A DNA stretch of 64,000 nt from Paulinella micropora (lineage: Eukaryota > Cercozoa > Imbricatea > Euglyphida). The first letter of the stretch is position 1, and each line of letters starts with the position of its first letter. Below are positions 43,669 to 55,750 of the stretch, piece by piece. The stretch covers positions 636,778 to 700,777 of the forward strand of contig BJOX01000160.1 in the NCBI GenBank assembly GCA_009731375.1. The letters are read 5' to 3'. Made by a program: the position numbers and the translations under genes. The notes under the pieces are model-generated. The model had not been told where the DNA came from. It ran no database searches and saw only the letters and a program-made list of their open reading frames with translations.

Positions 43669-44465
43669 AAAAGCACTGCAAGCTTGGGCTGACATGGCGT
43701 TGTACTTACAGTATCACTGCTGTTCAAAGAGTCCACAACAGTGTAACAGTAAATGTTACTTGTATTTATTTTTTATGCAAAAATCATGGGCCGGCCGGTT
43801 CATTTCATAATGTTGATGACTGTGCAAACCTTTTCTTTGACCTTTTCTTGCGCTGGCATGCTCCCTTCTGGACTCCTCTCTGTGTCCAGCACTTGAGTTC
43901 ACTGCACTCGTGACGGTCCACCTTTTTTTTCGCTGGGTTGAGATGCCCTTAATGTTGAGTCAGTTCAGTCTTTTTGGTTCTGGGTGGAAAGATGTCCCAA
44001 TCAGACACGTTCTTGGCCCTTTTGCTGCCCTTCGTGACAATTTATTCGGTTTTCCTATCATTCTCTCACGTCCTCCTCTTGGTCATTTCTGTTAGTGATC
44101 AGTTAGTGACTTTCGATTCATTTTGCGGCCGACGACAGCAGTCGACTTATTTTCTGTTATCCAGAGTCATAAGGATCACTTTCGTCACCTGCTCCCCACT
44201 TCGTCCGACTCGATAACCCTACCCTTTCTGCACCCGATCCGAGACCATCTTAATACAGGTGCAAGCGTTGACCGTGGCGTTGCAGGTACGTGCACCTGAA
44301 GAATGAGAAGGAGAAACAAGCACGACACAGGCGACGACGAAACAGACAACGACAACGAATGCAACGACCTTCTGCTTTTTCTACTTCTCTCCCCTCTTCT
44401 CCGTCTACTCCTCCCCGACACGACAGCAGCAACATTGCAAACAACAACAGCAACAGTATTGCGAA
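43669..44465. other. No gene recognised downstream of the mutase
   Basis: Presumed 3' flank. It ends in a CAA-rich stretch whose CTCTTCTCC-TCTACT sequence recurs at 54893 on the far side of gypsy D. Confidence 0.5.
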
Positions 44466-44703
44466 TGTAATGCCCCCAACGATAGCTAGTAAAAAGTCGG
44501 TAATACAACCAAACACAGTCCTCAAAAGATGAGAATGATGTTTCGTTATATTAGCTCAGTGAAGCCAAAAAGGAAAACTGCAACAGACCAGGAATAAAAT
44601 AGCATCAGGTCCAATTCGGACAACTAATACTGAAAAACAAGCTGGTGCACCTGTCACCAGGAAAAGGTACTTTTTACCTGCTATCCGGGGTGTGATGCCT
44701 ACA
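44466..44703 (-). repeat. Gypsy D 3' LTR
   Basis: Minus strand: starts TGTAGGCATCACACCCCGG, ends GGGGGCATTACA. TG...CA ends and a purine tract directly upstream support the boundary. Confidence 0.88.
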
Positions 44704-45526
44704 GTACCCCCTCCCGATTTTATGACGGAAATAGCATTTTCGTCATACACCTTCTGATTTCTTTCTGCAAATAGTATGCGCTATGGAGTCATGCCACACA
44801 ACGCATCGACCCACTGATAGACGCTAAAAGACGATAAATATATCCTCATACTGCACGTCAAAGCGGATTCTCCAGCCTTTCTTGTAGATTTTTAAACTCC
44901 TTCCCCTCAATCTATTTTTTTTTCGGCAGTATGTCAAGAACAAACGTACTATTAATAAAAAAATACAAGCAACGTGGTGCTGTAGTACTATTCCCCCTTT
45001 AATCTCCTTCTTCTTCTTATCATTATTATTATTATTCACAGGGAGATCGTAAGTACATTGTCTTTTTTTATGACATACCCTTGTATAATGCGTATATCCT
45101 ATGATATAGTATTAGGGGGCCAGTCCTAATAGCTATATCCGAAGTCGAGGTGTATGTACCCGACCCTGCGATATACCGACACAAGTAGAGATTGACCGTG
45201 CTCAGGTACGACAGTATATAATCTATCGTAAAAAATAATTTAATGAAAGTTTCAGAGAACATTTCATTTTCGAGAACATCATCCCAGGACTTGGAAAGGG
45301 TCATACCCGGGAACACCATCGCTCAATACACTAGCGATCCCCGTATACGGTGTAGTATCATCGTCGATCGACCTTTCGCACTCGTATGTTGCGATCGAAT
45401 GCCAAGTTATATCACTGAGTCTTTTTAATATTCATATTGATAACTGATGATGCATGATCAAATCATGATACGCCGTGGGCAATCAATCAGTTTATTTGAG
45501 ACGCATAAAGAAAAATAGTTTCTTTG
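44704..45526 (-). other. Gypsy D polypurine tract and 3' untranslated region
   Basis: Between the pol stop and the 3' LTR. The minus strand reads GGGAGGGGGTAC just before the LTR. No credible coding frame in the rest. Confidence 0.7.
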
Positions 45527-46643
45527 TCACTGCCTTCGTCGTCTGGCGCGGATTTCTTTGCCTGGTGGAGGACCACCAACAAAAGTCAGATCGAACTTTG
45601 ACTGTTCGAGAATGTCCCAGATCTTATTAGGGATTCCGCCCAACGATAATTCAAAAGGGACATCAAGCACTCCTCTTGGCAGTGTCTGAATGGTCCACGC
45701 AGTGTAATCCTTGTCTCTGGGAGTAATTGTATCATCCCATGTCTCGAGACTTTTTGCGTCTTTATATACTGGCAGATAATGTCTTGCCTTTGGATCCTCA
45801 ACCGGGTCCATACTTCTCCAGAACTGGAGTATCGGTTGTACTATCTTTGCGGCTGATGATATTTTGAGTGTCCGTGTGACACGCATCTGTCGTGGGACCG
45901 CCACGACCCGCATCAAGTATAAGTCTGAGAGAGTGTCATCAGCGACATGTTGTTCCGCTGGTCTCATCAGATAGAAAACATTTTTCACCCATGCGATGGT
46001 TGCTATCGCATCGCCTTCCTTCCATCGCTCATGGACAATCTCAACGTTGCCCGCGTTTGGGTCAGTGTCCGTCCCCTCCTCCTCCTGGTGGACGTCCTTT
46101 GATCTCATCGACCTCATCGCCTTCCTCGGTTGGTCGTTGATAAGATCATTCCGCGCTCTCCTTAGCTGCGCCTCTGTGATCTTCTCCTTCTTTCCGCTAT
46201 GCTCTCGCGGAGACTTAGACTGAGTCCCCACCGCGCTTATGCGGTCAAGCTTCTTCTTACTGTCCACCTCACTCTCCTCCTTCTCAGCTATCGGTGCCCG
46301 ATAAGCATCGTCTTGGTCTATGCAAGCCTCCTTGTGGATGGGCGGCACCTCTTTGAAATCGTCCTTCATCCGTTTTAACGCCTCCTCAACGGATTCATCT
46401 TCCAGTAAGAAGGGATCATACTTAATCAGCCTTCGTACATTCATAATTTGCACCTTCCCTCTACCCCTGATCTTGTAGTTCAGAGGTCCCGTCTGGTCCA
46501 TAATCTGATAAGGTCCTTTCCAGTGAGTGAACAGCTTAGAGCTGACTCCTTTCGGGACCTGAGGATGGTACAACAGTACAATATCCCCAACCTGAAACTT
46601 GATCTGATCCAAGTGCGCTTGTCGCACCCCTTCAGCATCAGTC
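45527..46643 (-). CDS. Gypsy D pol C-terminus: integrase GPY/F module and conserved tail
   Basis: Open from the gap edge to the stop at 45527. It begins with the end of the integrase: QVGDIVLLYHPQVPKG and KLFTHWKGPYQIM (GPY/F module), then NVRRLIKYDPF. After a charged linker, a tail of about 168 aa starts at HERWKEGD (near 46033), with FYLMRPAEQHVADDTLSDLY and RVTRTLKIS, and ends in a basic stretch RARRRRQ. Gypsy E shows the same blocks. I recognise no chromodomain. The tail could bind chromatin or steer integration (speculation). Confidence 0.8.
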
Positions 46644-47543
46644 NNNNNNNNNNNNNNNNNNNNNNNNNNNNNNNNNNNNNNNNNNNNNNNNNNNNNNNNN
46701 NNNNNNNNNNNNNNNNNNNNNNNNNNNNNNNNNNNNNNNNNNNNNNNNNNNNNNNNNNNNNNNNNNNNNNNNNNNNNNNNNNNNNNNNNNNNNNNNNNNN
46801 NNNNNNNNNNNNNNNNNNNNNNNNNNNNNNNNNNNNNNNNNNNNNNNNNNNNNNNNNNNNNNNNNNNNNNNNNNNNNNNNNNNNNNNNNNNNNNNNNNNN
46901 NNNNNNNNNNNNNNNNNNNNNNNNNNNNNNNNNNNNNNNNNNNNNNNNNNNNNNNNNNNNNNNNNNNNNNNNNNNNNNNNNNNNNNNNNNNNNNNNNNNN
47001 NNNNNNNNNNNNNNNNNNNNNNNNNNNNNNNNNNNNNNNNNNNNNNNNNNNNNNNNNNNNNNNNNNNNNNNNNNNNNNNNNNNNNNNNNNNNNNNNNNNN
47101 NNNNNNNNNNNNNNNNNNNNNNNNNNNNNNNNNNNNNNNNNNNNNNNNNNNNNNNNNNNNNNNNNNNNNNNNNNNNNNNNNNNNNNNNNNNNNNNNNNNN
47201 NNNNNNNNNNNNNNNNNNNNNNNNNNNNNNNNNNNNNNNNNNNNNNNNNNNNNNNNNNNNNNNNNNNNNNNNNNNNNNNNNNNNNNNNNNNNNNNNNNNN
47301 NNNNNNNNNNNNNNNNNNNNNNNNNNNNNNNNNNNNNNNNNNNNNNNNNNNNNNNNNNNNNNNNNNNNNNNNNNNNNNNNNNNNNNNNNNNNNNNNNNNN
47401 NNNNNNNNNNNNNNNNNNNNNNNNNNNNNNNNNNNNNNNNNNNNNNNNNNNNNNNNNNNNNNNNNNNNNNNNNNNNNNNNNNNNNNNNNNNNNNNNNNNN
47501 NNNNNNNNNNNNNNNNNNNNNNNNNNNNNNNNNNNNNNNNNNN
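46644..47543. other. Assembly gap (900 N) in gypsy D integrase
   Basis: Hides the integrase core and zinc finger. The round size suggests an estimate, so the frame across it cannot be judged. Confidence 0.95.
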
Positions 47544-50500
47544 CGGGTCATGGTCTAGGTCACTTCTCCGTTCTTGAGGAGGCTCCGCATAAACATCATG
47601 CGTCTCCTCTTCCTCTCTTATGTTCGCCTTCGCATTCTCATATACCTCATAGGACCACTCAGCGTCCTCCTGGGTATGTAGCTCACAACATATCCCGTGA
47701 TCCGGGCCTTGTGGACTGTACCGTAGACCTGTGCGGTCATATCGGACTCCACTCGCCATCTCCATCGCCTCAATGTGGCTGACCTCATACACCTTGTCAG
47801 TGGACAAGTCTTCCATCTCCACCGTGGACACCAACGCCGATACTTCTGAGTTAAACTCTAGCCTAGAGAGGCTATCAGCGACCACATTTCGCTTTCCCGG
47901 TAGATGGACCATTGTAAAATCGAAACAAGACAAGAACGCTTGCCACCGCGCCAGCCGTCCCGTCTGTTCATGATTCATCAACCATAACAGGTTATGATGA
48001 GCAGTTCTGACAGTAAATTGAGGTCCTCCCCACAAATACTCTCTGAGCCTCTTGAGGGCCCACACCACCGCTAACGCCTCTCTTTGCCTTGTGCAATAGT
48101 TTCTCTCCGCCGCACACAACTTCCTACTAATAAACATGATTGGGCGTAATTTCTTCTCCTCATCCTCTTGTTGTAATACAGCCCCAATCGCAAACTTAGA
48201 TGCGTCTGTATCGACTACGAATTGTTTCGTAAAGTCGGGCATCGTTAACACCAGTCCTCCGTCTTTCGGGTCTTTGTAAATGAGATCTTTGAGCGCATGA
48301 AACGCTTGCAAAGCCTCTTCGTCCCACTTCTCAAAGTCTCCAAAATCTATCATTTTCTCCACTTTAGCCCGTGTTGCACCCCAATCGGGTATAAACTGGC
48401 TATAGTATTGCGCCATCGCAAGGAATGAGTTGCAGTCAGTGCGGTTCTTTGGTATCGGTCGATTCATAATCTCCTCCCTCTTCTCTTTGGATATCGAGAC
48501 TCGATTATGGGAGATCTCGTACCCTAAGTATGTCACACTCGTCTTGGCAAGTTGACACTTCTTTAGATTGCACTTCAGGCCAAAAGCTCCGATGCGCCTG
48601 AATATATCGGACAAATGATCGATATGCTCCTCCATTGTGTTAGAGTATACGATAATGTCATCGATATAGCAAAATGCATATTCTCCCGCCTTCTGTCCCC
48701 GCCTTCTCATAAAGCCACCGTCAGACAAATCATCGTACTGACTGCTCAACATCTTCTGCATCGCCTTCTGGAAAAGTCCTGGGGCTTGCTTGAGGCCCAT
48801 CGGAAGCACTTTCCATTGGTATATTTCCATACCCACCACAAACGCCGTCAGCCATCTGGACTTTTCCTCCAGTGGTATCTGCCAGAAGCCATTCTTAAGG
48901 TCAATGACCGAATAGAATTTTGCATTCCGCAGTACTCTCCTTCCTTCTTCTAATGTCGGGAGAGGATTTCTCTCTTCCTCCAGCACCTTGTTAACACGAG
49001 CATAGTTAACTGTCAGGCGCCATTCTCCTCCTGGCTTCGGCACTATTCTCGGTTGTGAGACTATTGGAGATGTTGATCTCTCAATAAAGTCCTCATTGAG
49101 CAGCTGTCTTGCTAGCTCCTCCGCTATCTTCGCCTCATGTATACTCAAATTCGCCCTTTGTGGTGCCGGTGACTGCTCCGCACCCGGTATTTTGTAAATA
49201 ACCGCAGTGAAATCTTCAGGCTTGACACCACCTGCATGTGGAGGGTCAAAAATTTCCTTGTTCGCCTCTAATTTGGCTTTTAAAAGCTCCTTCTCCTTCT
49301 CCGTGCCTACTCCTTCTTCCAATATTTTCCGCGCCGCCTCTTGAAAATCTTCATCAGACATCTGCTTATGCTGCTTGAGGGGTTCTCTGTCCTCCTCCAA
49401 GCCTAAGTCCTCTTCCGAGACATCATCTAGGCCCGTCTTTTCATACGTGACCGTGTCCGGCTCATCATCTTTACCGAGCTCCACCAGCATGTCAATGAGT
49501 CTCGCGTATTGCAAAGAAGCCTTACGGGTGTAAAAACCATCAAAGCATGTGAATGCTTGCGGTATCAATTTCAACTTGTCGAGGTCTCTGAGCTTCCGCT
49601 TGTATGCACTGCTCTGCTCACGAGTTCCCATACGACAAGCCACCACTAGCTGTTGCTTGCGAGAGGGTACCGGTATAGGATGATCAATAAGCCGGTCCCT
49701 TATTTCCTGCGCCCATATCGCCTTCTCATTATATGGCAGGATAATAGTATACGGCTTATTATTTTCGAATAAAGTCCGTGAGCATTTCTTCACTTCAGTT
49801 AGTGAACGCGGCCACGTCGGCTCGTCACCCCAGAAATCAGTAATAAAACTTTTAACAGTTTCTGGTGGAGTATCCGGGATTCGCCCCGTTCTCCTTGGTA
49901 CAAACGCCTCCCTTTTTTCTTCTCCTACTTTCGCATGGAAACAGTATCCGTTAGTAATATGGACATCTGTTCCTACTCCTTCCGCGAATCTCGCCAACGA
50001 CGGGCTTCTTTGTGCGACACATATAATCTCCTCCTTTCGCTTCTCGATTAAGTCATCAATAGACTTTTTGTCCCAATGGCATGTCGGAACTGTGACAGTG
50101 CACACTTGGGATTCCCAATTGTCGGTCCAGGACAGCTCATCCGGTCTTACGACATGGGGGTGAACGTACACCTCAAGTGCCTCATGTGCGATGGCCATCT
50201 TTTTGTGATCCGTCGCTAGACTCAGCTCATAAGCCTCATAAGAGTCAGTAGCGTTGAAGGGATCAATATCGTTCTCTTCTCCTCTTTTTACTCCATATAT
50301 CACTCGCCGTGCGGCGCAATCAATCACAGCCCCCATCGTAGCCAATTGGTCATACGATAGTAATATTGACCCGTGGTAACCGGGGACGACATAGAGGTCC
50401 ATACGGTATACTCGTGCGGATTTCAATTTAAAGGTCAGTGTGATGATTCCCGTGATATCCGTCCGGCTGCTCACTCCTTTGAGAGTGCCCGTTGACTTTT

Positions 50501-51143
50501 TCATATTTCCGTCCACCCAGTCCCGGTATCGATTAAAAAACTTCCGGCCGACAATATTAATATTCGCCATCGTATCATTACCAACTTTTAATATTGTCTT
50601 CAATGTTTCACAATAAAGTTCCGTATAACACAGAGCATCGGGCCTGTGTATATTGGCTGCGAGAACAAGAACTTTACGTTCCAAATTTTGGAGTCTTGTC
50701 TCTAAGTTTTTCAACTCCTCCTTCTTCTCCTCCTGCTTCACCTCATTAACATTTTTATTATTCTGCGGTACTGGTGCGTTTACTATTTGAGCGACATTGT
50801 CTTGTGGTACTTGAGTACACACATTGTCTTTTTGCTCGCCACCCGCCGCGACCGTAGACATTGAGTCTGTTCGTGGTTGTTTGCTTGGCCGAGGCGATAC
50901 GTCTGCCATTGGCCTCCTCGCCTCCATCGCAAGTCTCGCCTTCCTATTTGCATCAGTTATCATTGGTAACCGTGCTGTATGAACGGGTATGAGACTACCT
51001 TGGGGCTGCAGTCTCTGTGTACCCACATCTTTGTTTTCACATAGAGGAAGCGTTGGCCCAGTCTGCACAACAGCATTAGAAAGCACTGTGACTTTAGGGT
51101 TAAACTTCACAGTCTTCTCCTTCCTCTCTTCTTCCCCCTCCAG
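47544..51143 (-). CDS. Gypsy D Pol: protease-like region, RT, RNase H
   Basis: One open frame from just after the gag UGA to the gap. The protease-like region has KVGNDTMANINIVGRKFF where a DTG-A site is expected, with Met in place of Gly, and later LDLYVVPG-type strands. RT: MKFNP is the first Met (51110); FYSVIDLKNGFWQIPL, LPMGLKQAPGLFQ and FCYIDDIIVYS carry the three Asp. RNase H: VDTDASKFAIGAVLQQ, QREALAVVWALKRLREYL and VVADSLSR. A long coiled, charged spacer precedes RT. All visible RT and RNase H acids are intact. Confidence 0.88.
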
Positions 51144-51146
51144 TCA
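51144..51146 (-). promoter_or_regulatory. In-frame UGA between Gag and Pol, possible readthrough stop
   Basis: Gag (51147-53420) and Pol are in the same frame with only this UGA between them. The context is GAA UGA CUG GAG GGG. UGA followed by C is the leakiest stop context, and a single suppressible stop at this place is used by some retroviruses. Confidence 0.5.
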
Positions 51147-53668
51147 TTCCACCACCTCGAAACGATTACCTTGAGTAGTGTCCGGGTAGGATGACGTATC
51201 GGTCTCCGAGGCAGTGTTGTAGGCCTGAGCTCGACCGAAATTTGGGTTGGAGCTTGCCCACGAGCCTCCTCCTCCTCTGGGTGGGGGGGCTGGAGCTCGA
51301 ACAGCTCTCCCTCCATAAGGGGTATATCCCCGACCTCCTCCTCTTCCTCTCTGAGGGGTTCCCTGCCACCTCGAGGCTCCTCTCCATGTTCCTCCTCCTC
51401 CTCCTCCTCCTCCTCCTCCTCCTCGTCCTCCTGCTCCTGCTCCTCCTTCTCGTCCTCTTTGAGAGGCCTTTAAGTTCTTTTGTCTCTCCCTTTCCTCCTT
51501 CTTCTCCTTCATCCTCTTCATGTAGGTAATGATTGCCTCTCGTAACTCCTCATCATCACACATATTGGCATACCAACCTTCGTTCACAGCGGCAATCTGA
51601 AGCATATTGAAAAGGCCCGGTTCCTTGCCTTCCGTCCTGCTCAGAAAATTTGCCCTTGCTGTTGGGTTCTGCCTATCATGATTGAAAGAGCAGTCTCTGT
51701 TCTCCATCTGTGCCTTACACTGCAAGCCCGCGAACCACCTCCAACATGCGGTCTTCAGGTCTGGCTCTCTCTGTCTCTTCCAACCGGCAACTCTGTTTGT
51801 GTACGTGGCTTGTGCGCCAACAGGTACACCGCCTGCCTGTGCCGTATGTGCCTCCGTGAGCGAGTCCATGTTTGAGCATGCACTCATCACTTCTTGAAAC
51901 AGTGCTGACGGAGCAACGCTTTGAACCGTATTTTCGAACACGTGTGTCTCGAGGAAGTTCTTGGACTTCACTGAGCTAAACGTCGAGCATTGTTGTATGA
52001 GCTGAGTAAGCTTACTCGGGTTAACTGTGTGTAACGCCGAAAAGAAATAGAGGATGATCGACTTGCGGCCATAGAATAGCCCATAGGAGGAAACTACCTC
52101 CGTAAGGGTCGCCGCCAAGCCAACAGCACTCCTCAAACTCATCGCCACTGTCTCAAAGATTTCAAATCCTATGAGAGTACCAGTGCAGAGATGCTGGTAT
52201 CCATGAGATTGAAAATATGAAATGAGTGTGGCCACCGCCAGTTCACACTGAGCGTCTAGGCCTGTTGCATTGTTTCTCTTAATCTCCTCCTTCTTTCTCA
52301 AAAACTTGTACTGTGTCAGATCAAATCCCTCCGAGACTAGAGATTGGTCAAAAACAGTAACAAGGGCCTCGTATTCCTGCGTTTCGTCGCAAGGAAAAGC
52401 CTTCATGCAGGCATTGATCTCTTTGAGCTTGCTCAAAAGCGAAGCATCAGAGTCTTTGTCTGAGCTCGTCTTGGCATATAGCATGAGACTTGCCACTCCT
52501 CCTTTCTTCCCCTTGAAGGCATTTATGATGTTCTGTCTGTCCTTCTTCTCCGTGTTTGTGACCACCACCGTAGTTGAGCCCGAGGGTGCAGGGGCTGGTG
52601 GGGCAGGAGCTGGTGGGGTCAAATATGTCGGAGGGTGTGTCTTTGCACCACTCACTTTTGCTTTCATTCTTTCCAGTCTCATCGTCTTCTCGAACTCCTC
52701 ATTCTCTTTCGCCTTCTTCTTCTCAGATATCACCAGCTTTTGAGCATGAGTGATAAAGGCCACCAATTCAGAAGCAGATCTGAGAAAATTATATTTCTCC
52801 ACATATTGGTCAACACCTGCTTTGTTGGCGACCGGTGGTGCGTTACTAAGTGATTTAAGGACAGAGTGATCCTTGGTAGGAATCCATCTCTTCCATGCCT
52901 CCTTATGCAGTAACGCACCCATCAACAGTCTGATCTTGGTCAGAACTCTGTCGGTCTTCTCTAACTCATCAATCACAGGATGAGTTTCTCCTGCTGCCTT
53001 AATGCTTTTTTCCATCTCTGCCTTCCCCTCCTCCAAGGCCTTTATTTCCATTGTAAAAAAATGAAATATGCCACTCGAGTTTTTCGAACCCAGATTGGTC
53101 TTCATTTTTGTTACATCGACTGCCTCCTGACCAGTCGCGAGGAATCTGGCCGTTGCTCTTGGGTTTGTGTACTGGAGGTAACCCTCACATCGTGGGCCGT
53201 ATGAACGTTCCCAAATCAGGGTTTGAGTGTACACCCCAAAGATAGCATCGAGTAATTCAAGGTGGGTGTGTGTGTCCCCAAACTTGATATGCTGTATCTT
53301 CTTTCTCTTTTCTGGATCAGAGACCAGTTTGCCGAGGAGCTGTGCTGTGTTTGATAATAGGATATAGACATCCTTTTTAGCACGACTTTTCTCTCTTTTT
53401 TGATCCTGAGGGATCCACACATAGGTATCCTTCTCTCCCCCATCTTGTTATCAAACTCTTCTTTAGTGAGGTCATAGTGGTCTTGCACCCACTGTTGTTC
53501 CTCCACTGCGATCTCCTCTCCATCACCATGAATCAAGTCGATCATTTTTCGTCCTCCTCCTCCCGTGTAGGCAGGTGGTAAGGGATTACCATATGCTCCT
53601 CCTCCTCCCGTCTCTTCTTGCTCAAATCCTCCTTCATCTTCGCTCAAATCCATATCTTCCTTCATCAT
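51147..53668 (-). CDS. Gypsy D Gag with CCCH zinc finger and RGG tail
   Basis: Starts MMKEDMDLSEDEGG at 53668. Frame 1 runs to about 53430, then a 1-nt shift in a G5 run (near 53435) leads into the 758-aa frame 51144-53420. The body is helical (ILLSNTAQLLGKLV, FLRSASELVAFITHAQKL). Near the end is CWRWFAGLQC, then C-x3-H in RDCSFNH (C-x8-C-x8-C-x3-H), a CCCH-type finger in place of the retroviral CCHC knuckle, followed by Gly/Arg-rich repeats typical of RNA binding. The shift could be a sequencing error. Confidence 0.75.
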
Positions 53669-54611
53669 CCCAGCCCTCTTCTACTCCTCCTCCTACTCCT
53701 TCATCTCCTTCTCCTCCTCCTCCTCCTTCATTTAGTCCTCTTCCTCCTCCTCCTCCTGCTTCTTCTTATTCTTTTCTTTGTTCTGCCTTCGAGAATTCAC
53801 TCACTTCGGCGGTCTCTGTCGACATGATGTCGTAGTAGTAATTAACAGGAGGACAGTGTCAGCTCCTATGTTTGGTTTTTGTTCGTTTGTGTTCTGTTCC
53901 TCCTTCAGTCGATTGACTAGTGAAGAGAGAAACTAATAGAGAGGGTAGGATAAGATTCCCTGTCCTCTATGAAACACTGTTTGTATGTTTGTTTTTGTTT
54001 GAGAAAAATAGTCTTTGAGACTTTCTCCGATTTCTTGTTCTCCTTACTCAGATTACTTTCTCCTCCTTCTTTTCTATATTGTATCTAGTATGAGGCACTC
54101 GGACCTACACACAGATAGTAATAGAGAAGCTAGAAAAGCTCTCCTTGAGAAGTCGACAGTCGGTCGGATAGGTTCTCAGACCTACCTTTAGAAAACGATC
54201 AGAGAGTTGCAAAAATACTCTGACGTATGTGTGAGATAATGCAGATAAATGCACAAACTAGAAGGGTAGAGTGTTGTGCTCCTGTCCCTATGCTTGTTTG
54301 TGTTTTGTGTGTGTTCCTTCACTCTTCTGTCCACCTCCTTCTTCTTGGTCTCTGTGTGAGAACAGCAAGAACGACAGAGAGTTTGTATCTGATGTCTCCT
54401 TGTGAGCACACAGATACTGATTGGGCTAGAGGGTACGAGACACCTGCTTGAGACCAATCAAATTATTTGTTTTGTGAAAGAGTTATGAGGGAGCTGTGTT
54501 GGAGTATTTGTTTTCGTCTGACGTCCCCGTGTGAGACAGGTCAGTGAAAATTCACTCTGTTGCCTGTGTGGCAAAGCAGAAAGAAATCACCCTAGTGATG
54601 TGGACTCCAAA
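53669..54611 (-). other. Gypsy D leader and primer-binding site
   Basis: Non-coding sequence upstream of gag. The minus strand reads TGGAGTCCAC at 54600-54609, two bases after the LTR end, as a primer site should. The same TGGAGTCC occurs beside the orphan gag element at 15189-15196. Confidence 0.6.
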
Positions 54612-54849
54612 TGTAATGCCCCCAACGATAGCTCGTAAAAAGTCGGTAATACAACCAAACACAGTCCTCAAAGGATGAGAATGATATCTCGTTATATTAG
54701 CTCAGTGAAGCCAAAAAGGAAAACGGCAACAGACCAGGAATAAAATGGCATCAGGTCCAATCCGGACAAATAATACTGAAAAACAAGCTGGTGCACCTGT
54801 CACCAGGAAAAGGTACTTTTTACCGGCTATCCGGGGTGTGATGCCTATA
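54612..54849 (-). repeat. Gypsy D 5' LTR
   Basis: About 96% identical to 44466-44703. It starts TATAGGC instead of TGTAGGC. The outer flank is a CAA microsatellite. Confidence 0.85.
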
Positions 54850-54851
54850 CC

Positions 54852-54888
<37 letters not shown>

Positions 54889-55090
54889 GCCACTCTTCTC
54901 CATCTACTTCTTCTCCACATGACATTGTAAATAACAACAACTGCATCGACAGCAGCAGCAACAGCAACAGAAGCAACAACAACAACAACAACAACAACAT
55001 TTTTTTTTCACTTAACGACTTTTAATCATAAAGAACGCTTGCTCTTCGTAGAGATGACAACAACAACAACAACAATAAAAACAACAAAAA
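54850..55090. repeat. CAA/AAC microsatellite
   Basis: Several (CAA)n blocks around 54850-54888, 54935-54998 and 55047-55090. Confidence 0.93.
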
Positions 55091-55094
55091 CAAC

Positions 55095-55300
55095 TGTTAG
55101 ACCTATATAACTTAATATAAAGGTCCGGAACTCAGAGTCACTACAAACCACGTCTGCACTAACAAAGCTTTAATAACACGCCGCACCAACAAAGAGCGCA
55201 GAGAAATATGACTGGCAGGGTATAAGTAATGTTCCTAACGACCGTGGCACCGTTACTATTATACTGCAGGTCCATGTTGTAACGCCCACTGTATACTACA
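55095..55300 (-). repeat. Old copia LTR (C/F family)
   Basis: Minus strand: begins near TGTAGTATACAG, shares TAACGGTG, GTTAG and ATTACTTAT words with the LTR at 56050-56241, and ends GGTCTAACA. Diverged and without its body. Confidence 0.55.
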
Positions 55301-55750
55301 TAGTTATATCGCTATTGGAATGTAATAGGAATTACTCAAGGTGGTAATTCTTATTATCAAATGTATTATAAGATGAATTCTTATTGCATTTCCGGTTTCG
55401 AAGAATCGTGACTTACGGTTTTCAATACAGTCTCGGATCTGGGATACGGGAAAAGCTTTTTATGCTTGGATGGAATCCATTCCATAAACTCTGAGGTCCT
55501 GCCACTGAGTCACCTATCTGTTTGCTTAACCCTGCGTTTGCCGGAGTGGTGATGGTTGAGAGGATTTAAGTTCCACCACGATGTGCCACATTCCTATTTA
55601 TTAACCTCCCACATTAATAGCGTGGACCCGAACGTCTTTAAAACTGTATTAATACATGTAGTAGCCGTTTAGAGGCTGTGCCCTTCGGAAAAACTTGGTT
55701 GTTGCAAAATTTGTCGAAATTTACATAATTTCTCGTGAATGGGAATTTAT
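55301..55750. other. No gene seen
   Basis: AT-rich sequence between old LTRs, without a credible frame. Confidence 0.5.

Larger units (their letters stand above)
44466..54849 (-). mobile_element. Ty3/gypsy retrotransposon D, both LTRs present
   Basis: Minus strand: 5' LTR (54612-54849), TGGAGTCCAC primer site, 900-nt leader, gag, UGA, pol (protease, RT, RNase H, integrase, tail), 800-nt 3' region, polypurine tract (GGGAGGGGG, minus strand, 44707-44715) and 3' LTR (44466-44703). RT before integrase defines Ty3/gypsy. The LTRs differ at about ten positions of 238. Apart from one frameshift in gag and a 900-N gap, the coding region is open. No target duplication is visible. Confidence 0.9.

Noticed and set aside
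44185-44508. Minus-strand frame of 107 aa downstream of the mutase
   Set aside because: Arg/Ser-rich translation of CAA- and CT-rich sequence running into an LTR; no domain.
44466-44703. First read as a MITE with inverted termini, since four copies are dispersed
   Set aside because: The copies at 44.5 and 54.6 kb bracket gypsy D, with a polypurine tract on one side and a primer site on the other, and have TG...CA ends, so it is an LTR; the other two copies are solo or partial LTRs.
12327-51146. Reassignment of UGA to an amino acid, because UGA interrupts two Gag frames
   Set aside because: Other frames here also break at TAG and TAA, and the copia B gag frame ends at a UGA; a few UGAs in transposons do not support a code change.
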